From the NCBI RefSeq assembly GCF_000003815.2, contig NC_049992.1, forward strand, positions 15,237,525-15,301,524: DNA of 64,000 nucleotides, in the 5' to 3' direction. The notes beneath the pieces are model-generated. The model had not been told where the DNA came from. It did not search any database and was given only the letters and a program-made list of their open reading frames with translations. Positions 1 to 12,000 of this stretch are shown here, piece after piece; the stretch's first letter is position 1, and each line of letters starts with the position of its first letter. A program made the position numbers and the translations under genes. The DNA is from Branchiostoma floridae. Taxonomy: Eukaryota; Chordata; Leptocardii; Amphioxiformes; Branchiostomatidae.

Positions 1-71
1 TCATTGTCCTGTAGTTCCACCAAGAACTGGTAGGTGGTGCTCATGGATGACCATTGTGCTTTTCTTGTCAG

Positions 72-3000
72 ATGTTTACTCCTACGATGAGGATGACATG
101 GTGGAAGACCCTCACCTGGCCAGACACCTGGCACACTTTGGTATCAACATGATGAGCATGGAGAAGGTAGGTGGGCTTAGGGGTTCATGTCTGGCCTTAT
201 TTGTAATGCTTAAAGTTGTGATAGAAATGTAATACTTGTGGGAAGAATATAATCTCTCCTCCTCCGTTCATCACATTAGGTCTTGTGACCAAGATTCTTG
301 TTTCTTCTGGCATTCCGTATAGTTGTTGATAAAGTAATGCACAGGCAGAATCCTGTCATACAGTACTGTAAATGCAGAAATGTTTGCGGTGGATTAATGT
401 TCGTGGTTTTCGCGGTGACCACTTTACTGCAAACTTAAAACCACCGCGAACATTTTTCTATTATGGTATTAGATTGCAGTCTATGGTGTTACCGCGAACT
501 TAAATCCACCGCGAAAAGTCCCTTTTCCCGCTACCACGAAATTAAATCCTCGCGAACTTAAATGCATTTACAGTACAATACATAAAGTATTCTTTTGATT
601 GTAGCAGGGTTCTAGCCAGCATCTGTCCTTCCGTTCTTTGACAGAATTTTGCTGCTGGGGGCGACAAAAAAATTTGCCCTGCTGTCCTTTGTGACGGACA
701 AAAATCTGCATATAAAGATATTACTGTAATTCACTTTGTGTTCACGGTACTAAACTTTAACGGGCTGAGAAAATTTAACTTGTTCTCGGAACTAAATGTT
801 CACTGTTGTGGCAAGTGCACATGAAAAAAGTCTGTGAATTATTTGTTATCAGTAATGATAAGTTCACGTTACAGTCATCACCGTGAAAACCGTGAACATA
901 ACAGTACATTGAAAAAGTCAGGAATGATTGAACTAAGCTTAATCTACTAGCAAAATTTGCCCCTCAAAATAAAGGAATATAGCAATTTAGAGGGTCTAGT
1001 TTTAAAAAATTTTCCCAGCGAGCATACCACCGGACCCCTCTAGGACCATTACGCCTTTGACAGGATTTTCATTCAAAATCCAGAGGATGGACAAAAATTT
1101 CAGGCTGGCTAGAACACTGGACTGTAAATAGTTTGGAGTTTGTGACACAGTATTGTTCATGCATCTGTGTGTATGGTATTCTTTCCATCTTAACATTTGT
1201 CTATTATTTCTATAAACAACCACAACCCAGACCGACAAGACAATGACGGAGCTTGAAATCGACATTAACCAGAGGGTGGGGGAATGGGCGACCATCCAGG
1301 AGTCGGACAAACAGTTGAAGCCCATGTACGGTCCAGGGTACACCGGGATGAAGAACATGGGAAACAGCTGTTATCTCAACTCCGTCATGCAGGTCATCTT
1401 CACACTACCAGACTTCCGGAAAAGGTTAGCAAATGGTCCATTCGTGTTGTTGTGTTTCTTTTAGTTTTATTTTAGGCCACCCCAATTTAATTGGCTGCTT
1501 CTTGGTTGCCTGTCCATTTTTTGCGTTTCGTCGCCCAATGTATTGGGTTTTACCTTCAGTGGTTGCTTCGGTGCATGGATGCATGCTTGGTGCTTGGTTT
1601 GGTTCAACACGACCGCATGCAACTGCTACAACTGTATGTTCGGAAATACCATTGCATTGTGGTTTCGGACTTCAATATCCTGGAAAATGGCCATATAACA
1701 TCTATTCCACAAGATTGCACAAGAACAAAAAATGATTTTATCAAGAAAGCGACCGAAAATCGACATAAATAAGACTATGTAGTGAGGTTAAAGAATAATG
1801 TACACTCAGATACAATAGACGTGACAACTTAGCTCAATCGGTAAAGTCATACGCCTTCGGATCCGAAAGGTCCTGGTTCGACACCGAGAGTGGATTTTTT
1901 TCTTTTATAGATATTCTATTTATTTATTGATATTATATTTTTATATATCATTTTTTTAAATTTTAGTATTCATTTCATGTATGCAAGGCCTTTGTCTTAT
2001 GAACAGGACTTCATAGATTCCAAATCCGGCATTCGAATTTTGTATTTTGTTCATGGTAATGGAAAATACCGTACAGCGGCTCCTATGCGCGGTAAGATGA
2101 TTCTCGCAAAACACTCGCCACTTAACTACTATTCATGATGTAAACAGAGGCTCTTGATGTTGTTTGCACGAAACTCCATCAAAAACAGCGATCCTTTCTT
2201 ACAGTAGCAAATGCTCCATTGTTCAGTATCGACTTCATTCAGAAGTTTTCAGACAACACGGATGTGGAAAGTCACACCGCTCGACACAAAAGTATGGAAA
2301 TTTTCATGAATATTAGCAAAATTATCCAGGAAAACAAGGAAGAAATGTTGTAAATGCGGAAACCAGTATAATAGAGATGAGGTAGCTGTTAATTGGTTTG
2401 GATATTTGTTTGACATTTGGTAGTCAATTTAGATAGAATCTTGTCACAGTGCTGATGGTGCTTTTTCAAGTGTACATAAGTACCTGAGTATATTGATAGA
2501 TTTTATAATGAACTTATTGTACATCTAAAATAAAGTTGTAAGCCAAGACCAGCTATTAAACAGTACTCCTTTCCAAAATAACAATTTTTCTTATAGACGC
2601 AACAGCCCTTGAGTGAACAGATTTTACTTCAAGAAAAAGACAGTTCACACTCATAAACGTAGACGAAACGCCAGCTTTTTTTAAAAGCACTTGTTTCCTT
2701 TAAAAAAAAAGTCATGATGATTACAGAGTTTGCTATCACACACTTGTGAATATTACCATTCAGAGCCACATACACATAATTTCAGTCAAAAAACAATACC
2801 TTTTATTCAGAACATTAATAACAAATCAAGGGATACATTGCACACGCTGTGGGTGGTTGTAGCAAGTTTTCTTAATGGGTGATTGAACTGTTACTTACCA
2901 CTCTTTTTTTCTGTACTAATTTTTTTTCAGATATTTTGAAGACTATGATTTAATCTTAAACAGAGCACCCGAAGAGGCCCCCAGTGACTTTACTACCCAA

Positions 3001-6000
3001 ATGTGAGTAATGGTATACAATATTATTATATACTACATACATATCATACGTACATGTATTATTGTTCAACGTTGAACTGTGAGCTTTTCGGTATTGCAGG
3101 AAGATAGCATAGTGTAAGTGGCAGACGTTGCTGAATGAATGAATGAATGGTTTTTATTTCGTATCAAGCGACAAACAATAACATACAATGGCAGCCTTCA
3201 TTTCTTCGGCTGAATTTCAGTATGCTTTACACATGTTACAATTAAAATGAAAAGCAATAGAGGTGCACAATTCCAAACATTATAAAACATAACAATAATC
3301 ACTTTTAAAATAACTGTGTACATCCAAAGCTTATTTATACCTCTAGCACTATGAACTGTTGTAGCATTTGATTAAAAGTGATGGTCCAGAGTTTTAGAGA
3401 AGTTACATTTTTAAGGGTGTAACAAAATATTATTTATTTTACAGGGCAAAAGTTGGGTATGGTTTGCTATCTGGCACCTTCTCCAACCCACCTGAAGAGG
3501 AGATGGCTGCAGCTGCAGCTGCACCACCTGCGAAAAAAGTCCAGGTGCTGTTATGGCTTTCTTTCTCCTCCAACTGTGTTGATTGTCTCTCTGAGTGTAT
3601 CAATTATAATTACTTTTTAAAAGTCTTTAAAGAATGGTTGGGAATCTAAACAATGATTTACCCAATTGTTTTCAAGGTTAATGAATTGAAACTGTGTATT
3701 TAAAAAAGTTTCAATTTGAAATGCAAATAAGATGTAATCCATGAATAGAATAAAGAGACTTTTTTTTATACAACTACAGCTTGTTTTTAATCAGTGTTTG
3801 GTTGACTGTGTGTCACCTTTCTCAGGGCAATTCTGACTGTTTCACATTGTGCCCAGGGCTCTTGCCAGCGTCCGTTTTTCCATCAATTGACAGAAATCTG
3901 CTGCGCGTGACGGAAAAATTCTATAACCTGGTCACCAATCCGTCAACCTTGAAGGACAAAAATCCTTGGTGGAAGCTACAGGCGGCTTGGGGACGCCGTC
4001 CACGGACGTAAAAGCCACACACTGTTTGTTTTGCCATTGTTAAAATTGTTGACAGTGTGTGTCGGTGTTCTTTCGCATACAATAATCTCATTAAAAAACG
4101 TTTTTCAATGTCACAGTTCAGTCTTTCTCACTCATGGAACTCCTTATCAAGCATTCTACAAACTTTGATGAATAAATTTTGACGATTTTCGTGACAATGG
4201 GAAATGGCTGACGGAAAAAAAATTCGAGCTGGCTAGAGCCCTGCATTGTGCCGCAGCAATATTGTAAGCAGTGACACCTATTGCTGTGGTACAATGTAAA
4301 CCAGTCAGAATTGCCCTGAGGGTCACCGAAACACTGGTAGAAAAAAAACTGTGGCTGTTTAAAATGTGTCTCTTCATTTCAGGTGTTGTAATAATACAAA
4401 GTATTAATTCAGACACTGCTAAACAGAGATTGATATTTAAACAGACTTCTTGTAGCAGTGTTGGACATGGACATTTTAAATGAATATCTATGTAACACAG
4501 GGCTCGAAATACTGGGTGCAGGTGCACCCAAAATTGGAACTGTGCACCCAATTATTTTCTGTGGGTGCACAGAGTGCACCCAAATATTTTCTTACGTCTA
4601 TGTATGTAAAGATATCAAAGTATACTAGTAGACATCATATTCTTGATGTCTAAGTGTTAGAAAGATTATAAAAATGTCATAGTACTTGTTTAAGAATTTG
4701 ATAGCTTGTAACTAAGTTTTATTATTACGTTATTACTTAAATTTAAGTGGTGCACCCAAAATTTTAAGCTGGGTGCACCAGTGCACCTAATCCCAAAAAT
4801 GAATTTCGAGCCCTGTCACACTTAAACTGGTCTGCTGTTTCACTTCAGAATGGCATCACTCCCAGGATGTTTAAGACATTGATAGGGAAGGGCCACCCCG
4901 AGTTCTCTACAAACAGACAACAAGACGCACAGGAGTTCTTCCTTCATCTCATCAATATCATTGACGTAAGCCAGTTATACATTCTGCATTGTCACATATG
5001 TAGCGAAGACTGGGGATGTATTTGTAGATTTATTCAACCAGCTTTGTATTTCATAACTCCTTGACTGGTACATCATTTCATAACTCATTGACTGGTACAT
5101 CATCATACATTATGCATTTTGCCCAATAGAGACATTCAAGAGGCACATTCAACCCAACGGTATCTTTAAAGTACATGGTAAGTTCCCCTTCATATATTTT
5201 TTATACATAGGCCTTTTTCTCTGACTTCACAAAGATTTGCCTTAAATCTCTGTACTTTGGGTAATCGAGTCTCATTTGTAGTCAGACCTCATTAGATATG
5301 AGCTCATTGTTGAGAAAACACATTCTATTGGTTGTTGAACTTTCAATGCTTTCATAACCAGGGCTCGAAATACCACTTGCATATGCAGGTTAGTGTAGGT
5401 AAAATTGGAGTTGTGCAGGTATTTCTTCTGTCTACCTGCACCAAACCTGCACTGCTCCATGTCAATATGATGTAGCTGTATGTGGATTGTTATAAGCTGC
5501 ATTGAATGTTACCACCTAGAAAGTAGGAAAGAAAAAATGGTTCCTGAGTATTTCTAATCTAGTGTGATCCATACTTCCTGATTTCAGAGTGGTGCAGGTA
5601 AAATTTGTCTGGTGCAGGTAATTTTCAATGTTACCTACACCAGTACAGGTATGCAGAAAAAAGTATTTTGAGCCCTGATAACTTACTGTTAACTGCATGT
5701 ACCCTTCCACAATCTCTGTGAGAAGGTGAGGATGTGTCACTCACAGCCACTTTAACACTGAACGTAATCTTGTTTAAGGCAGAAGAACGTATCCAGTGTG
5801 TCCAGTCAGGCAAGGTTAGGTACAAGCAGCGCTCAGACTACCTTCTGTCCCTACCTGTTCCTGTTGAGCTGGCAGATAACAGGGGTAAGTTGTAAAGTTA
5901 AAAAAAAGTTAAAGTCCTTCCCGTTCCTGATGGCGCATAGGGCGGCGCCCATCTCCGTTTCAATAGCCCTTGGGCCACACAATGCAATCTTTACAGCAGG

Positions 6001-9000
6001 GGGCTAGTCCACTGGTAGTGGTGTGTGTTCAACTTCCATAGTCTTTCCCAAATGCTGAGTGCTAAGCAGAGAAAGCAGCATGTACCATTTTTTAAGTCTT
6101 TGGTATGACTCGGCTGGGGATTGAACTCACGACCTACAGAATGCAAGGCAAACACTCTACCCACTAGGCCATTGCACCAGTTAAGTTGTAAGCAATGTAT
6201 TTAACACAGGGTTCTATCGGTACCCAGCATCCGTCCTTTGATGAATTTTGCTTCAGGGAACGGACAAAAATTTTTCCCATTCTGTCCTCTGTGATGGACA
6301 AAAGTCCGCATGTAAAGATTCTAATTGAACCAAGCCGAGTCTACCAGCAAAATTTGCCCCTCAAAATAAAGGAAATAGCATTTCAGAGGGTCTAGATCTC
6401 AAAATTTTCCCAGGAGCATACCCCCAGACCTCTACTCTATCAGGCTGTTACATTTTGTAGAATTATGGTAAAATGATAATTTAAACTGCATGAATATTGT
6501 AGAGCACATAAATATAATGTTTAATTCATAATCTATTTCTGAAAAGAAAGAAATATAACATCTCTGCCTGTTGTAATGTATGATTATGACTATCTTTTTC
6601 AGAGGAGCTAGTTGTGTACGAAACAAGGAAGCGAGAAAAGGAAAGCAAAGGGGAGAAAATGTAAGGAGCAATGCCTACATTTTCATGTCCTTTGTGTTAC
6701 ATATCTGCATTTTCCTTATCCTTGTCACATTTCTGTAGGTCTCTGGTGTAGTTCTTACTGGATATCTACATTGTGTATGTAGATGGTTTGGCAAATTGGT
6801 TATTTGTCTACACTAAATGACAACATTACAACTTGTTTGTGTCTTTGTACCCAGGGACCCTAAGGAGTTGGTGAGAGCTAAGCTGTCCCTGCAGACATGT
6901 TTGGATAGCTGGGCAGAGCCTGAGTCTATCCAGGACTTCTACAGCAGTGCTCTACAGGCCAGATCTGTGGCCAACAAGTAAGGACTGGTCCAGACTACTT
7001 CTGTTACAGTAATTCACTTTGTCTTCTCGATACCAAACATTCGCCGTCTGAGAAAATTTAACTTGTTCTCAGAAAAAAAAGTTGGCGATTTCTTTGTTGT
7101 CAGTAATGATAAGTTTACGTTACAGACGTCACCGTGAAAACTGTGAACATTAAAGTACCTGGAAAAAAAACAGGCATTACAGTAACTACTAACCCTCTAA
7201 CACATAAAACTGTTGGCTGTTTCCATGCAAGTTCTTACACTTGTTTCTCTGTCATGTATTTCAAATGGTACTTGTAATGGCTATCATACTGCAGATACAG
7301 ATTTTTTGCATTTAGGTTAATTGTTGAATTATAGTTATACACATATTATGTCCTTGTGGGTTTCATGTGCCTTTATTATCTAAACATGCATAATAAATTA
7401 CAAAGTTCCCTTCCGTGGAAAGATTTGATTATGATTATGCTTATCAACCATGCTGTGTCCTACAAATGTGTCTAATTTTTTCCTTGTGGTATGTATTTTT
7501 AGGTCAACAAGATTTGCCACCTTCCCCAACTATTTAATGGTGCATCTGAAGAAGTTCACAATAGGTGAAGATTGGGTGCCCAAGAAGTTAGGTAAGTGAA
7601 CTTTCATAGCCATTGCAATAAGACAAAAAACTCTTTCAAACTTGTCCGGTTTACATTACATGATACACTGTGTATGACATCACAATTGGCCAGTTCATCT
7701 TACCAACAACCTCAGATTTTAGCTTCAATATCATCAACCACATGTTAGAAGAAACATTTATACTTGCAAAATGTTAAGATGATATTTTGTCTGGCCATCA
7801 CTTGCTTTCTCATCGCTTGAATAAAATGGAACCTGGACTACTTTGTAAGAGGTATTAAGGAGGCTATTTACATCAGGGTACTCCAGCCATCACTGAACAG
7901 AGACTGTGGGCGTTATAAATTTCCTAGCACGTTTGACCAATAGCTGACGTCACGTATCCGCAAGATCACGTGTTAGTAAGATCACATGTTTGTAACTCTC
8001 GCCAGTTTACACTCTGAAGTGATTGGTCATAAGTATTTATTGATCCTGAAGAAGGCGACAGTGATGTGCGAGATCCCTTTTGAAAACTGAGATGTGCGAG
8101 ATCCCTTTTGAAACTATTCTCTGATTGGCTGACAGCTGGTTTGTGGCGACGCCCACAGGAACTGATGGTGACGGTTGAGATAGCAGATTACAGACAAGAG
8201 GCGGTTTGCTGGTGCCGTTGGATGTCTCTGCATAGGGGAATACATAGACCTTAGTGATACAAATTGTCAGTTGGTGACATGGTGTGTATCTTCACTGATA
8301 ACTTATCAGATGTGTCCATGAGCATCCCTGATGAGCTGGACCTGGAACACTTGAGAGGGAAGGGGATACAGCAGGGGGAGGAAGAGCTTCCAGAGGGGGA
8401 AGAGCCACCAATGGGAGAGCCTGCTGGTATGTGACTCATAGTCATACAAACCTGTTCTTTTACATAAACACAGGTCACACATTCACTTTTACAAGCCATG
8501 TACATGTATGTACATCTTTGGGAATAACACATCACCCAAGGCTAATTCACCTTATAGTATGTTGCTCAATAGTTTTATCATATTTCTCATTTTGCTAATG
8601 TTGCCGAAGTGTCGCATGCTTGCCTTTAAACCTACATTTAAATTTGTGACATTTATATTCGACCCATTGAATTGTTTTCAATCATTTTTATGTTTGTACT
8701 AGTAACTACAAAGCTCATATAAACCTGCATTTACATTTCTGACATTTATATTACACCCATTGAAGGTAGTGTGCTTGAATACATTTTGTTGCTTTTTCTT
8801 TGTTTTCAATTTTTTTTATTTGTGTAACTACACAGCTCATACGAAAACATAAAGTAGCACCATTCCTTTGGTTGCACTGCTGTACTTGATGTTGCCATGC
8901 TGCATGCTTATTTACATATGTACAGGAGCTGGTGCTGGGGCCACTGCTGCTACTGCTACTGGACAAAGTAAGGTTAAAGGGGAAGCCAACATTTCAAGGG

Positions 9001-12000
9001 ATAAATGCCCTTTTTTTTTCTAGCATTATGCAATTGACACCAGGGTTGGACAAGTTTTCTAAAATTCACTTGTCCTATTGGGCAAGTACATAGAAAACTC
9101 TACTTGCCTGAATCAACTTTTCACTTGCCCAAAATTTTTCTATGTATTTTCACTCCCATCGATGGAATTCTTGTTATTGGCTCTATTTTTCTGTGCTGAC
9201 CAATGCTTAATCCCATGACAAAGTATAGTAGCAAGTATATCAAAATCTCACTCAATGGAAAAAATCTAACATGCCTGATTGGGCAAGTAGGTTACTAGCA
9301 CATGCACTTGCCCGATCAGTATTTTCACTTGCCAGGACAATAGGGCTAGTGGACTTGTCCAACCCTGGACATACATTTGTAGCAGCAAACTAAATTGGTT
9401 TATACATTGCATAACTTGCATTTCCAGTCATAGTTTTTACAAAGTATTTAAATTAGAGCCCTGCTGCTATTTTAGATATCAGTAATGCTGTACTTTCTTC
9501 AACAAAGTATACACTCCTTCTCTACCAATTTTTAACAGACCTTGAACTGGATAAATTCAAAATTGTGATGTCTTCTTCAGGTTATTTTGCACAAAATACC
9601 CTAAGGTTACACTGTCATTGTCTCTTGTGAATTGCCTGCTGCAACTTCACTGAGAATGAACTGGTAGAATAAATCAGCTGCTCCATCTAACTGAGAAAAC
9701 CAGTTGAACAATCAAAGTGCATACTTTATTCAAGAAAATATGGTTTATGATGCTCATACAGAATGATAAAGGAAGAATGAGATTATACATGTACAAGTAG
9801 ATTGTTCAGCTACACATTATGATGTATGTTGCCCTGTTTGTTCAGAAGCTGAACCAGAGATTGATGAAGAAACAGTGATCCAGCTGTCGGAGATGGGGTT
9901 CCCTACAGAGGCCTGCAGGAAGGCTGTGTACTACACCTCCAACTGTGGGGCTGAGGCAGCCATGGACTGGATCATGCAGCATATGGATGATCCTGGTCTG
10001 TTCTGTCCTACTGTTGTATTCTCTATTGTGTCTAGTTATCAGGCTTTTAGCCAGGCAGGCGTACGGGTGTACATTGTACATCCTGTTAATGTACACCCTG
10101 TTAGAAAAATAGCACAAATTGTACACCCTTACACTGGGGAGCAGATCCTCTGACAAGCATGAAATTCTGATTGACCGGGATGCTACAGGTCACTTGTGGC
10201 CTGTCTGACAGTAAATTTGCTTCATTCCCCCAAAACTGCAACTCAAAATGTGAGAAATGGTGTTTCAGAGAGTTATGGATTTCAAAATTTTCTAAGTGAG
10301 GATGTCCCCAGCGCTCGCCTGCAGCGCTCGCCGAGCAGCAAGAAATTTGGACACCCTATAATAAAATTCTAGCTAAAAGCCTGCTAGTTATTACCTCCAT
10401 GAAATTTCATATACTGTAGTATCTGCAAAAATTGCAAAACCGCTTAATGATTAATGATGGGAATTTTATACTTTATACGCTAGTCAATGATGAACATCAC
10501 CAAGCATAAATCATGTTAATGTGTAAGTCATTTGCATAAAATTTACAAAAGCTTTAAATATTACATGGAGGTATGAGGTCACCGAACTCTATTTGTGCAT
10601 GTGATTTTGTTACATTTTGCACATTCTATTTGACTTTGAGTGTACTCTTTAATGTTGATTTAATGAATAAAGATTGAAAGGTCTGTTTGGACATATACAT
10701 GTACTTCTTATTTTTCAAACATTGCTAACTGCCAGTTGATTCTACAATAAAACTGAATTAATTAGCAACGCAAAACTACAATGTATATTATGGAAGCTAT
10801 ACACATGTACAGAGTGATACTTCAGGTTGTAGTGTGCAAATGGCCTGACCTTGTTGCCTTTGAATATTATGTGGCTCCCAAATATATACTCTTAGTGCAT
10901 TACATGAAGATTCAATAATGAAATTTATCTCTTCTGGCATTTGACATTGTAAAAATTATATACTCTATGTTGAAAGCTTGTTGGCAAGAGCTAAATTTGC
11001 GGCTACTGCTTCACTGCAAATTTAAAACTACCATGAACATTTTCCAAGGGAGTAAGAAACTACAGTGCATGGTGCTACTGCGAAATTAAAACCACAACGA
11101 AAAGTCCATTTTCCCGCTACCACGAAATTAACACTCCGCGAGCTTAAATGCATTTACAGTAGTTTATTAAATCCTTGCAGCATATTGAAGATGACTGAAA
11201 TGGGTAATCTTTCTGCCCTGGTACAGACTTTGCTCAACCACTACAAATCCAGAGAGCGCCTGCAGGTCAGCGGCCGGAGCCAGAGGGCGCAGCTGCAGGG
11301 GGGCCCAGGGCTCCCGAGTCGTCTTCAGGCCTGAGTGAAGAGGCCTTGACCATTCTGGAGGCCATGGGCTTCACAAGGGGACAGGCCATCCGGGGGCTGA
11401 AGGCTACAGTAAGCCATCATCTTCTCATCTTAGCATGAAAGCTCATCTGTGTTGGTATAATCTATATTGAAGTTTTTGAATATCAGTCAACACAACTAAT
11501 TGCACAACTCAAATATTTGGTCTCACATCTATAGTGACCTAAGGAGATGTGACACAAATAAAGAGAGTAGATACCTGACAAGTGGTATCGGCTCAAGTCT
11601 CGTGTCCCTAGGTCAAGTGCTCAGAGTAATTGAATCACCACTTTGCACATCACCATGTTGCTTGGAGAATTGATATACGTTAACTGTAGTTTACTATATC
11701 TTACTGTCAACTGATAGGAAAGAAGTGTGTCATTTTTTTTCTCTTTCAAAAATGTCTGGCTTAGCTTATTAAGTCAGTTAGCTGAACTCATTTCAGACTA
11801 TGTTTCTGACTTAGGGAGAAGAGATGCTGCTACAGTGAGCATAGTTAAGTGCCTAGAGATGGTCAGTCGCCTTGCAATGAGCAAACTTGTTTTAAAAAAA
11901 CAAGCATCCAAACCAGCAGCTGTGGCTTTTGTAAGATTCCACGTGTTGAACCTTCTGTATGACTTTGGTGCGGGTTTTTCCCCCAGGGGGCTTTGAAAAA

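Noticed and set aside
1821..1893. Functional tRNA-Arg gene
   Set aside because: A and B boxes are present, but the anticodon and acceptor stems do not pair; it lies within repeat sequence.
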